A DNA stretch of 64,000 bases from contig NZ_JAIWKS010000010.1 of assembly GCF_021271205.1 (NCBI RefSeq), positions 62,001-126,000 of the forward strand. The letters are read 5' to 3'. Positions 8,502 to 17,296 of this stretch are shown in pieces; position 1 is the stretch's first letter, and every line of letters starts with the position of its first letter. The translations under genes were made by a program, and so were the position numbers. The stretch comes from Pseudomonas uvaldensis (GTDB lineage Bacteria > Pseudomonadota > Gammaproteobacteria > Pseudomonadales > Pseudomonadaceae). Under the pieces are notes generated by a model that saw only the letters and a program-made list of their open reading frames with translations, ran no database searches and was not told the DNA's origin.

Positions 8502-9170
8502 TTACGAAATGGTTTGAAGCCTCATCATCCCGACTTCATCTACCGTGACGCCAAGCCCACGGTAATCTTCGATCGAAGGGTGGCGGGTCAACAGCGGATG
8601 CGTATGGGTGGCCGTCACGACCATCACATCCGCTCCCGCCGCCTCACCGGCCTGGATACCGGCGTGGGCATCTTCGAACACCAGGCACGCCTGCGGCACC
8701 ACCTGCAAGCGCTCGGCGGCCAGGCGATAGCAGGCGGGGTTGGGCTTGCCGTCGTTCACGTCTTCGGCGGTGACCATCACGTCAGGGCGCGGGATGCCGG
8801 CCGCTTCCATCCGACGCAAGGCCAATGCCATCGGCGCCGAGGTGACGATCGCCCATTGCTCGGGCGGCAGGCTTTGCAGCAATGCCCGCGCGCCGGCAAT
8901 GGCTACCACCCCCTCTACGTCCTCGATTTCTTCGCGGGTAATCTGCCTGGCCTCGGCCTCGGCATCCACCCCCGGCAAATGCTGGCGAGCGATGGTGTCA
9001 ACGGCACGCACGCCATGGATGGTCGGCAGGAATGTCGCCACGTCCACTCCGTGACGCAAGGCCCAACGTGTCCAGATGCGCTCGGCGGCGGCAATGGAAT
9101 TGAGCAGCGTACCGTCCATGTCGAAGAGGAAGGCGCGGTAGGTGTTACTCGGTAAAAGGCTGACTGGCAT
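8502..9170 (-). CDS. HAD-superfamily sugar phosphatase-like hydrolase
   Basis: A 222-residue subfamily IA HAD phosphatase. The nucleophile motif FDMDGTLL puts Asp17 and Asp19 in the active site; the later motifs are IVTSAP (Thr/Ser), KPNP (Lys) and VFEDAHAGIQA (acidic pair). The alpha-helical cap and the sequence resemble YfbT/GPP-like phosphatases of sugar or glycerol phosphates. The substrate cannot be told from sequence. GAGG lies 5 bases before the ATG. It is a single gene between two REP-type elements. Confidence 0.85.
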   Translation of the reverse strand: MPVSLLPSNTYRAFLFDMDGTLLNSIAAAERIWTRWALRHGVDVATFLPTIHGVRAVDTIARQHLPGVDAEAEARQITREEIEDVEGVVAIAGARALLQSLPPEQWAIVTSAPMALALRRMEAAGIPRPDVMVTAEDVNDGKPNPACYRLAAERLQVVPQACLVFEDAHAGIQAGEAAGADVMVVTATHTHPLLTRHPSIEDYRGLGVTVDEVGMMRLQTIS

Positions 9171-9233
9171 CGGATCCTCGGTGGCGATGTGAGAATGTGG
9201 GTCACTGTAACATCACCCGACACCGCATCCTCC

Positions 9234-9322
9234 TGTGGGAGCGGGCTTGCTCGCGAAAGCGGTGTGTCATTAACCCCTTCAGTGACTGATACCCCGCCTT
9301 CGCGAGCAAGCCCGCTCCCACA
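9234..9322. repeat. REPIN (paired inverted REP sequences)
   Basis: Two inverted copies of the REP core (each beginning TGTGGGAGCGGGCTTGCTCG) flank a short AT-richer middle. The 29-base arms have a single mismatch. It lies between the HAD and MATE genes. REPINs are non-autonomous elements mobilised by RAYT transposases in Pseudomonas; no RAYT gene is in this window. Confidence 0.88.
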
Positions 9323-9349
9323 AAGGGACTTGTGGTGATCAAAAATGCT

Positions 9350-10696
9350 CTATACCAACCGCTCGATCGACTGATGCAGCCACACCCGTCGGTAATACAC
9401 CGTCTGCAACAGCAGCATGCTCAGGTAAGCCACGGGAAACGCCATCCATACGCCTTGCAGGCCGAAGTGCGCGTCCAGTAGATACGCCGCGGGCACCTGG
9501 ACACCCACGATGCAGAAAATGGAAATCGCCACCGTCGGGAGTACAGTGCCACTGGCGCGCATGATGCCGCTGACGATTGCCTGGAAGCCGAACACCAGCA
9601 AGCTCCAGAGCATGATATGCAGCAGGTGTTCGGCCTGGACCCGCGCCGCCGGGGCGGTGATGAATAACCCCAACAGCCAGTGGGACAGCAGATAACCCAA
9701 CAGCACCAGCCCACCGGTCAGGCAGACGTTGATCATCAGGCCCGTGTGCAGGATCGGCCCCAGGCGTTCCAGGCGTCCGGCGCCAATGGCCTGGGCGCCG
9801 AGGATCGACGCGGTAATGGCAATCGACAGCGCTGGAAATTGCACGTAATTGACGATCTGGCTCACCGCGCCATAGGCCGCCGTGGCCTCTGAACCGTGGC
9901 GATTGACCAGGCTGAGGATCACCAGTTCCGACAACGAAATCACCACCATCTGCAATCCCGTAGGCAGGCCGATGCGCAGGACCTTGGCGAGGATGTCCCT
10001 GTCCAGGCGCATCGCTGCGAAGAATGCCCGGTCCGGCGCCAGGGCATGCTCGCGGCGGTTGAGGCGCCAGACCAGCATCGCCATGGCCGCCGCCGTGCCC
10101 ACCAGCCCCGCCAGCGCCGCACTCTGAACCCCCATCTGCGGCAACCCCAGCCAACCACGAATCAACGCCGGCGTGAGCAGTAGCCCGACGCTGGTGGACA
10201 CCAATAATGCCAACAGCGGCGAAAACGTATCACTCACTCCCCGCAGCAATTGGGTGAACAGCACAAACACCAGCAGTATCGGCAAGGTCCACATCATGAC
10301 CCGGGCGTAGGACACGGCATCGTCCAGCACGTCCATCGGCGTGCCCAACCCTTGCAACGCCGGGCGGGCAAAGACGCTGCCAAGCACGGCCGCCGTCAGC
10401 CCGATGATCGCACCCAGAAGCAACGTAGTACCGGCAATGGCCTTCACCGTACCGGTTTCCCGTGCGCCGTAGGCCTGCCCGATCAACACCCCCGCCCCCG
10501 CACCCAAGCCGATCACCAGCGCGATGAAGAAGAACAGGATCGGAAACATCCCCGACACCGCCGCCAGTGCCTGAGTGCCCAGCATCTGGCCGATATAGAT
10601 GCTGTTGAACGTGCCGGACATCGATTGCAGGAAATTGGACAAGACCATGGGGGCCAGGAACAGCAGATAGGTTTTCCAGAGAGGCTGGTCGGGCAT
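9350..10696 (-). CDS. MATE family multidrug efflux transporter
   Basis: A 448-residue inner-membrane protein with twelve predicted helices in two similar halves, the normal MATE architecture. The start LWKTYLLFLAPMVLSNFLQ and the IGLGAGAGVLIGQAYGAR loop are typical of the NorM/DinF superfamily. It probably exports cationic compounds using a Na+ or H+ gradient; the substrate is unknown. It is a single gene with a REPIN at its 3' end. The ribosome site is weak. Confidence 0.88.
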   Translation of the reverse strand: MPDQPLWKTYLLFLAPMVLSNFLQSMSGTFNSIYIGQMLGTQALAAVSGMFPILFFFIALVIGLGAGAGVLIGQAYGARETGTVKAIAGTTLLLGAIIGLTAAVLGSVFARPALQGLGTPMDVLDDAVSYARVMMWTLPILLVFVLFTQLLRGVSDTFSPLLALLVSTSVGLLLTPALIRGWLGLPQMGVQSAALAGLVGTAAAMAMLVWRLNRREHALAPDRAFFAAMRLDRDILAKVLRIGLPTGLQMVVISLSELVILSLVNRHGSEATAAYGAVSQIVNYVQFPALSIAITASILGAQAIGAGRLERLGPILHTGLMINVCLTGGLVLLGYLLSHWLLGLFITAPAARVQAEHLLHIMLWSLLVFGFQAIVSGIMRASGTVLPTVAISIFCIVGVQVPAAYLLDAHFGLQGVWMAFPVAYLSMLLLQTVYYRRVWLHQSIERLV

Positions 10697-10992
10697 GGGG
10701 GCTCTGATGGTGGATTCGACGATTCGGGTGTCAATAATCTAGCTCAATCAAGACACTTCATAGAATTGACTCGACCCGTTTTTGTGGCGAGGCGCGTGAA
10801 CCATAGCTTCGTCAGTCCGATTCGACATTTCACGAACTGCGTCTAATCTGAAGTAGCACAGTGCCACTTACTGAGTCAGCTTCTGCCTACAGAGGTCGGA
10901 ATCGGACGACCGGTCTTCAAGTCATATCCGGGATCGCAGATAACCAGTTATTCGCCAATAACCTGTTAGCAACACTGTTCAAGGACCGAACC

Positions 10993-12210
10993 ATGACGTC
11001 GTACCCACACGGTCATTCTTTCGCCCCAACCCAACCCCGTTTCCTCTGGAGCACCGTCCTCGTAGCCGTTGTCGCCGCTGCCGGCGTGCTGCTGCTCAAC
11101 GGCTCGAGTGCACAGAATCTGGGGTTGAGCGCAGTGCTCCTGGCCGTAGGCATCGGTGCCGGAGTCTGGGATGCTCGCTCGCAACGTCGCCGGTTCGATA
11201 ACGCTTTTGCCGCTGCCACTGCGCGCCACGACCTGCACAACATCGAGCAGGCCAACCACGCCGCCAGCGCACAGCTCAACGAAGTCATCCTCGGTGCCAT
11301 GCCCATCTGGGCCAGGCAGGTGGAAAGCTCCCGTCAACAAACCGAAACCGCGATCGTCTCGCTGACCAGCCGTTTCACCGGCATTTCCTCGCGCCTGGAG
11401 GAAACCGTGCAGGCCTCGCAATTGGCCGCCGGTGAGCTGGCTGGACAAAGCAGCGGCGGTGCCGTGCAGGTGCTGGCTCAAAGTGAAGGCGAACTGGTAC
11501 AGGTCATCAACTCCCTGAAGGCCACCCAGGCCAGCCGCGACGAAACCCTGGCCCAGGTGCGCAACCTCACCGCCTACACCGGCGAGCTGCGGACCATGGC
11601 CGCGGACGTCGCCGCGATTGCCGCGCAAACCAACCTGCTGGCCCTCAACGCCGCCATCGAAGCCGCCCGTGCGGGTGAAGCCGGGCGCGGATTCGCAGTG
11701 GTGGCCGACGCCGTGCGCAGCCTGTCGAGCAAGTCCAGCGAGACCGGCCAGCAGATGTCGGCCAAGGTCGACATCATCAATACCGCCATTACCCAACTGG
11801 TCCAGGCCGCCTCCAGCGGCGCGGACCAGGACAGCCATTCGGTCACCGCTTCCGAAGAGAGCATCCAGCGCGTGCTGGAGCGTTTCAAGAGCGTGACCGG
11901 ACGGCTCGCCGAATCGGCGGACATGCTGCAGCAGGAAAGCTTCGGTATCCGTGACGAACTCACCGAAGTACTGGTCAGCCTGCAGTTCCAGGATCGGGTC
12001 AGCCAGATCCTCAGCCACGTGCGCGACAACATCGAGGACCTGCATGTGCACATGCAGCAGGCCAGTCAGTCGCCCGACCAGGCCGCCCCCATCGACGCCC
12101 GCCAATGGCTGGCGCGCATGGAAACCACTTATGCCACCGACGAGCAGCGCCGTAATCACCACGGCGACTCCGGTGCGCAACAGACTTCCCAGGAAATAAC
12201 CTTCTTTTAG
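10993..12210 (+). CDS. Methyl-accepting chemotaxis protein without periplasmic sensor domain
   Basis: A 405-residue receptor-like protein. Two adjacent transmembrane helices (about 18-36 and 43-59) leave almost no periplasmic loop, so it must sense inside the cell or membrane, or act as a signalling partner. The conserved hairpin tip (QTNLLALNAAIEAARAGE region, residues about 212-230) contacts CheA/CheW. The distal part SLQFQDRVSQIL is seen in other short-loop receptors. The ATG at 10993 has AAGGA 7 bases upstream. It is first gene of the che operon, 11 bases before cheY. The 296 bases before it contain no gene. Confidence 0.88.
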   Translation: MTSYPHGHSFAPTQPRFLWSTVLVAVVAAAGVLLLNGSSAQNLGLSAVLLAVGIGAGVWDARSQRRRFDNAFAAATARHDLHNIEQANHAASAQLNEVILGAMPIWARQVESSRQQTETAIVSLTSRFTGISSRLEETVQASQLAAGELAGQSSGGAVQVLAQSEGELVQVINSLKATQASRDETLAQVRNLTAYTGELRTMAADVAAIAAQTNLLALNAAIEAARAGEAGRGFAVVADAVRSLSSKSSETGQQMSAKVDIINTAITQLVQAASSGADQDSHSVTASEESIQRVLERFKSVTGRLAESADMLQQESFGIRDELTEVLVSLQFQDRVSQILSHVRDNIEDLHVHMQQASQSPDQAAPIDARQWLARMETTYATDEQRRNHHGDSGAQQTSQEITFF

Positions 12211-12221
12211 GAGAGCCGTTC

Positions 12222-12590
12222 ATGGCTAAAAGTGTATTGGTTGTCGACGACTCCGCGAGCGTTCGGCAGGTCGTCGGCATCGCGTTGAAAAGTGCCGGCT
12301 ACGACGTGATCGAGGCCAGCGATGGCAAGGATGCGTTGGGCAAGCTCACCGGCCAGAAGGTGCACCTGATCATCAGCGACGTGAACATGCCGAACATGGA
12401 CGGCATCACCTTCGTCAAGGAGGTCAAGAAGCTGGCCAGCTACAAGTTCACGCCGATCATCATGCTCACCACCGAATCCCAGGAATCGAAAAAACAGGAA
12501 GGCCAGGCAGCAGGCGCCAAGGCGTGGGTGGTCAAGCCATTCCAGCCCGCGCAGATGCTCGCGGCGGTTTCCAAGCTGATTCTTCCTTGA
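12222..12590 (+). CDS. cheY: CheY-like single-domain response regulator
   Basis: A 122-residue receiver domain with the acidic pair Asp9/Asp10, phosphoacceptor Asp53 (ISDVNMPNMDG), switch Thr (MLTTES) and Lys (VKPF). It has no output domain. It should be phosphorylated by the adjacent CheA, and its target is not visible. It follows the short-loop receptor by 11 bases and has an AGGAG-type ribosome site. The in-operon position right after a receptor is typical of accessory che clusters. Confidence 0.92.
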   Translation: MAKSVLVVDDSASVRQVVGIALKSAGYDVIEASDGKDALGKLTGQKVHLIISDVNMPNMDGITFVKEVKKLASYKFTPIIMLTTESQESKKQEGQAAGAKAWVVKPFQPAQMLAAVSKLILP

Positions 12591-12605
12591 TCGATGGAGA
12601 CTGCA

Positions 12606-12890
12606 ATGCCGTTGCTGTACGAAACCCAGGATGACACCGCCCAGGTCAGCATCGACGGCGAACTGACGATCTACACCGCCGCCGAGCTGGCAGCTCAGTT
12701 GCTGCCTTGCCTGGGCAATATGCCGCGCATGACGCTGGACCTGTCGCAGGTCACCGAGATGGACGGCGCCGGGCTGCAACTGCTGTTGATGGCATTGCGC
12801 GAGGCGCCCAAGGCCGGTACCGAACTGACGCTGACCGGTCGCAGCAAAGCCGTCACCGAAACACTCGAGCTGTGCAATCTGCAGGCCTGA
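12606..12890 (+). CDS. STAS-domain protein in the che operon
   Basis: A 94-residue STAS (anti-sigma-factor-antagonist) domain: VSIDGELTIYTAAELAAQL then LDLSQVTEMDGAGLQLLLMAL. The position of the phosphorylatable Ser/Thr of SpoIIAA-like proteins is Gly (MDGAGLQ), so classical kinase switching is unlikely. The ATG at 12606 has GGAGA 5 bases upstream; an ATG at 12594 has none. It is encoded between cheY and cheA, which suggests a role as a structural or binding partner in this chemosensory complex. The function is unknown. Confidence 0.8.
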   Translation: MPLLYETQDDTAQVSIDGELTIYTAAELAAQLLPCLGNMPRMTLDLSQVTEMDGAGLQLLLMALREAPKAGTELTLTGRSKAVTETLELCNLQA

Positions 12891-12926
12891 GCCTCTGCTG
12901 TATCGCGGCCCGACACGACAAAGGAT

Positions 12927-15029
12927 ATGAGCGTGAGCATCAATCTCGACCAGGCACAACAAACGTTCATCGTCGAGGCACGAGAACAGTTGCAAGCCAT
13001 GGAGGAATCCCTGCTGCAATTGGAAAACGACCCAGGCGACGATGACGCCATCGGTGCGATCTTCCGTGCGGCCCACACCATCAAGGGGTCGGCAGGCCTG
13101 TTCGGCCTGGAGCCGATTGTCAGCTTCACCCATATCGTCGAAGACGTGCTCGATCGCCTGCGCAACGGCAGCGTCGAGGTGGATACAGGCTTGATCGCCG
13201 TGCTGCTCAAATCCAGCGACCACATGCTGGAACTGATCAATGTGGTCGCCAACCAGGGCGGCACGCTGACGCCACCGGCCCTCAAGCGCGAGATGGAACT
13301 GTGCCAGGTCCTGCAGGAGTACCAGGCGCCCCCGTCTGACGAGACGCCGAAGGTGGCAAACGAATCCGACAACGACGCCCCCTCCGAAACGCGCCTGTGG
13401 CACATCTCCCTGCGCTTCGGCCAGGACGTGTTCCGTAATGGCATGGACCCGCTGTCGTTCCTGCGCTACCTGCAAACCCTCGGGGAAATCATCCACATCG
13501 CCACACTGACGGACGCGATGCCATCGGTCGACCGCTGGGACGCCGAATCCTGCTACCTGGGGTTCGACATCGATTTCCGTTCGGACGCCAGCCATGCCGC
13601 CATCAATGAAGTATTCGATTTCGTCCGGGAAGATTGCCTGATCGAGATCGTTGCCACTGACGAAGCCGAAGCCCCGGTGAATACCGGTCTGGTTGCAACC
13701 GCAAAAGCGCAGCGCGACGAAAACACAGCGCTGGTGGCCACCGGCGAACTGCTGCCGGACCAGCGCAAGACCCCGCGGACACCTGCCCAGGCAACCCCCG
13801 ACAGACAAGCCGTCACCACTGAAAGCAAAGCCAAGGACGGCGCCTATGTGCGGGTCAACGCCGACAAACTGGACGAGCTGATCAACCTGGTGGGCGAGTT
13901 GGTCATTGCCAGCGCCGGTACCAGCCTGCTGGCCCGTAACTGCCACGACGACTCATTGCAAGAATCCACCTCGCGGGTCTCCGGGCTGGTGGAGGAAATC
14001 CTCGACGGCGCCCTGCGACTGCGCATGATCCCCATCGGCGAAACCTTCAACCGGTTCCGGCGTGTGGTGCGCGATGTCAGCCAGGAACTGGGCAAGGACA
14101 TCGACCTGATCATCAGCGGCGCGGAAACCGAGCTGGACAAGACCGTGGTGGAAAAAATCGGCGACCCGCTCATGCACCTGCTGCGCAACGCCATGGACCA
14201 CGGCATCGAAACTGCCGAAGCGCGGCTGGCGGCCGGCAAGCCGGCCAAGGGACACCTGCACCTGAACGCGTACCACGACTCGGGCAGTATCGTGCTGGAG
14301 ATCGCCGACGACGGCGCCGGCCTGAACCGCGACCGGATCCTGGAAAAAGCCCAGGAGCGTGGCCTCGTTGCTCCCGGTGCCAGCCCCACCGACCAGGAGA
14401 TCTACAACCTGATCTTCGAGCCCGGCTTCTCCACCGCCCAGGCCGTTACCAGCCTGTCAGGGCGCGGCGTGGGCATGGACGTGGTCAAGCGCAACATCAC
14501 CCTGCTGCGCGGCACGGTCGACCTGGATAGCCAACCGGGCCAGGGCACGGTGGTGCGCATTCGCCTGCCACTGACCCTGGCGATCATCAACGGTTTCCTG
14601 GTAGGCATCGATCAGTCCACCTACGTCATTCCGCTGGACATGGTCCAGGAATGCATCGAACTGAGCGAAGACGACGGCGTTGCCAGCCGTGAACAGGGCT
14701 ATCTCGACCTGCGGGGCGAAGTGTTGCCCCTGGTGTACCTGCGCGACCACTTCAACCACGAAGGCCCTGCCGCACGCCGGCAGAACGTGGTGGTGGTGCG
14801 CTACGCCGACCTCAAGGCCGGGCTGGTGGTGGATGACCTGCTGGGGGAATTCCAGACCGTCATCAAGCCCCTGGGCAAGCTGTTCGGCGCGCTGCGCGGC
14901 ATCAGTGGCTCGACCATCCTGGGCAGCGGCGCCGTGGCATTGATTCTCGACGTCCCGGCGTTGCTCACCCAGATCGCCCAGATCGAAAACCGCTACACCC
15001 CTACTCAATTACAAGCCAACGCTCGCTGA
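12927..15029 (+). CDS. cheA: Chemotaxis histidine kinase CheA
   Basis: A 700-residue kinase. The P1/HPt domain carries His50 (RAAHTIKGSAG). A P2-like region lies at about 150-255, P3 dimerisation at about 305-370, the P4 ATPase at about 375-550 with N box HLLRNAMDHGIE, G1 DDGAGL and G2 GRGVGMD, and a P5 CheW-like domain at about 560-690. It transfers phosphate to CheY and CheB. It sits centrally in the nine-gene operon, 36 bases after the STAS gene. Confidence 0.93.
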   Translation: MSVSINLDQAQQTFIVEAREQLQAMEESLLQLENDPGDDDAIGAIFRAAHTIKGSAGLFGLEPIVSFTHIVEDVLDRLRNGSVEVDTGLIAVLLKSSDHMLELINVVANQGGTLTPPALKREMELCQVLQEYQAPPSDETPKVANESDNDAPSETRLWHISLRFGQDVFRNGMDPLSFLRYLQTLGEIIHIATLTDAMPSVDRWDAESCYLGFDIDFRSDASHAAINEVFDFVREDCLIEIVATDEAEAPVNTGLVATAKAQRDENTALVATGELLPDQRKTPRTPAQATPDRQAVTTESKAKDGAYVRVNADKLDELINLVGELVIASAGTSLLARNCHDDSLQESTSRVSGLVEEILDGALRLRMIPIGETFNRFRRVVRDVSQELGKDIDLIISGAETELDKTVVEKIGDPLMHLLRNAMDHGIETAEARLAAGKPAKGHLHLNAYHDSGSIVLEIADDGAGLNRDRILEKAQERGLVAPGASPTDQEIYNLIFEPGFSTAQAVTSLSGRGVGMDVVKRNITLLRGTVDLDSQPGQGTVVRIRLPLTLAIINGFLVGIDQSTYVIPLDMVQECIELSEDDGVASREQGYLDLRGEVLPLVYLRDHFNHEGPAARRQNVVVVRYADLKAGLVVDDLLGEFQTVIKPLGKLFGALRGISGSTILGSGAVALILDVPALLTQIAQIENRYTPTQLQANAR

Positions 15030-15062
15030 TGCTTTAGCAATTCCATGGAGAGGTACTTCCCA

Positions 15063-16721
15063 ATGAAATGGTTCTACGATCTTAGAATCGCCACCAAACT
15101 GATCACTTCATTTCTCGTGGTGTTGGCCCTCACTGCCATCATGGGGGTGTTCTCGATCATCCAACTGGGCCAGGTGAACGGCACCACCATCGAGATCCGC
15201 GAGAACTGGATGCCATCCATGCGGGCAGCCTCGGGGATGCGCTTCTTCGCGGCCAGCTATCGCCTGAAGGAAAACCGCCACATCGCGGCCGACTCCGAAC
15301 AGGAGCGGACCACGCTGGAACAGGAAGCGGAAGAAGCCAAGAAGGCCTTTGAAACGCGCCTGGCAACCTATGAAAAACTGCTCTCCAATGCCGAGGATCG
15401 CCAACTGCTCGATGCCACTCGCACTGACTGGGTCGCTTACTTGGCAGTGAGCAAAGACCTGTTCGCGTTGTCCCGGCAGAACCTGACCCAGGAAGCCCAG
15501 TCGCTGCTCAAGGGTGAGTCCAAGCGCGTATTCGACCTGGTCACCGCCGATCTGCAGAAAATGGTTGAATTCAACGATGCTGGCGCCGCCAAGGCCAGTG
15601 AACACGGCACTGCACTGTTCGAAAAAGCGCGCCTGTCCATCATTGCCGTACTCGTCGCCGCCCTGCTGGTGGGCCTGGGCCTTGCGCTGTTCATTTCCCG
15701 GGTGATCTCCCGTCCGTTGAAGCAGGCCGCGTTGGTAGCCGAGCAACTGGCCGAAGGCAACCTGAACGCGAAGATCGAAGGCGGCGCCAAGGACGAAACC
15801 GGCCTGGTGCTCAACGCCATGAAGAACATGGTGGGCAAGCTGTCCCATATCATCGGCGAAGTGCGCAACGCGGCGGACAATCTGGCCAGTGCTTCCGAAC
15901 AGGTCAGCGCCACCGCGCAATCCATGAGCCAGGCCACCAGCGAACAAGCGGCCAGCGTCGAGGAAACCAGCGCCTCCATCGAACAGATGAGTGCCAGCAT
16001 CAACCAGAACACCGAGAACGCCAAGGTCACCGACGGCATGGCCAGCAAGGCCGCCAAGGAAGCCACCGATGGCGGCGAATCGGTACAGCAGACCGTAGTG
16101 GCGATGAAGAAAATCGCCCAGCGCATCAGCATCATCGACGACATCGCCTACCAGACCAACTTGCTGGCCCTCAACGCCGCCATCGAGGCCGCCCGTGCCG
16201 GCGAGCACGGCAAGGGCTTCGCCGTGGTCGCTGCCGAAGTGCGCAAGCTGGCCGAGCGCAGCCAGGTTGCGGCCCAGGAAATCGGCGAGCTGTCGTCCAG
16301 CAGCGTCGACATGGCCGAGAAGGCCGGCAACTTGCTCAACGAAATGGTGCCATCGATCAACAAGACCTCGGACCTGGTGCAGGAAATCAGCGCCGCCTCC
16401 GAAGAACAGGCCGCCGGCGTGGCACAGATCAACACCGCCATGACCCAGCTCAACCAGGTAACCCAACAGAACGCGTCCAGCAGCGAAGAACTGGCCGCCA
16501 CTGCCGAGGAGATGAGCAGCCAGGCCGAACAACTGCAACAGGCCATGAGCTTCTTCACCCTGGACACGCCGCCCAAATCGGCCAGCCTGCCGGTAAAGAT
16601 GGACAACACGCCTGGCCCCACCAGTCGCAAACCGGCCCGGGCCACGGTGACCGTGCTGCCCAAGGCCTTTGCCTACAACATGGCCAGCGCGCCGGACGAA
16701 TCCGAGTTCACCCGGTTCTGA
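15063..16721 (+). CDS. Methyl-accepting chemotaxis protein with 4HB sensor and C-terminal docking peptide
   Basis: A 552-residue transmembrane receptor: TM1 at about 10-32, a periplasmic four-helix-bundle (4HB_MCP) domain to about 190, TM2 near 196-216, HAMP, then the signalling hairpin with a QTNLLALNAAIEAARAGEHG tip. After the hairpin comes a flexible Pro/Ala-rich linker of about 50 residues ending in EFTRF, which fits the x-aromatic-x-x-aromatic CheR/CheB docking pentapeptide. The ATG at 15063 has GGAGAGG about 10 bases upstream. The ligand is unknown. Confidence 0.9.
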   Translation: MKWFYDLRIATKLITSFLVVLALTAIMGVFSIIQLGQVNGTTIEIRENWMPSMRAASGMRFFAASYRLKENRHIAADSEQERTTLEQEAEEAKKAFETRLATYEKLLSNAEDRQLLDATRTDWVAYLAVSKDLFALSRQNLTQEAQSLLKGESKRVFDLVTADLQKMVEFNDAGAAKASEHGTALFEKARLSIIAVLVAALLVGLGLALFISRVISRPLKQAALVAEQLAEGNLNAKIEGGAKDETGLVLNAMKNMVGKLSHIIGEVRNAADNLASASEQVSATAQSMSQATSEQAASVEETSASIEQMSASINQNTENAKVTDGMASKAAKEATDGGESVQQTVVAMKKIAQRISIIDDIAYQTNLLALNAAIEAARAGEHGKGFAVVAAEVRKLAERSQVAAQEIGELSSSSVDMAEKAGNLLNEMVPSINKTSDLVQEISAASEEQAAGVAQINTAMTQLNQVTQQNASSSEELAATAEEMSSQAEQLQQAMSFFTLDTPPKSASLPVKMDNTPGPTSRKPARATVTVLPKAFAYNMASAPDESEFTRF

Positions 16722-16759
16722 CGGCTCGCCACACAGGCACGATTTAAAGGAGAAACGGC

Positions 16760-17296
16760 ATGGGCGCCATCGCGACCACACGTCAAACCGCCATGGCGGT
16801 CGAGGAAGAAGCGCAATACCTGACATTCATGTTGGGCACGGAAATGTTCGCCATCGGCATCCTGTGCATCAAGGAAATCATCGAATACGGCAACCTGACC
16901 GTGGTACCGATGATGCCGTCGTTCGTGCGCGGCGTGATCAACCTGCGCGGCGCGGTCGTGCCGGTGGTGGATCTGTCGGCCCGTTTCGGCCGGCAGAACT
17001 CGTCGATCACCCGGCGCTCCTGCGTGGTGATCATCGAGGCCAACAGCGCAGACGGCCTGGCCCAGGACATCGGCTTGCTGGTGGACACCGTGTCGGCGGT
17101 GCTGGAAATCCCGGCTTCGCAGATCGAGCCGCCACCGAGTTTCGGAGCGAAGATCCGCGCCGATTTCATCAGCGGCATGGCCAAGGTCGACGGTAAGTTC
17201 GTCATCGTGCTGGAAGTCGACCGGGTGCTGTCCATCGACGAAATGTCCCAACTCGCCGAGGCCGGCCCTGTCGCATTGGAGTTTGAAGGAAAGTGA
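16760..17296 (+). CDS. cheW: Chemotaxis adaptor CheW
   Basis: A 178-residue single CheW domain that couples receptors to CheA: LTFMLGTEMFAIGILCIKEIIEYGNLT, then VINLRGAVVPVVDLSARFG, both characteristic. A short N-terminal extension of about 18 residues precedes it. AAAGGAGA sits just before the ATG. The stop overlaps the cheR start by 4 bases, which indicates coupled translation. Confidence 0.92.
   Translation: MGAIATTRQTAMAVEEEAQYLTFMLGTEMFAIGILCIKEIIEYGNLTVVPMMPSFVRGVINLRGAVVPVVDLSARFGRQNSSITRRSCVVIIEANSADGLAQDIGLLVDTVSAVLEIPASQIEPPPSFGAKIRADFISGMAKVDGKFVIVLEVDRVLSIDEMSQLAEAGPVALEFEGK

Noticed and set aside
10941..10972. GCCAATAA-like box before the first receptor gene considered as a flagellar sigma-28 promoter
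   Set aside because: No TAAA at the required spacing upstream; the match to the -10 alone is too weak.
12207..13946. 579-codon open frame antisense to cheY, STAS and cheA
   Set aside because: It spans three recognised genes in the opposite direction; composition typical of GC-rich shadow frames.
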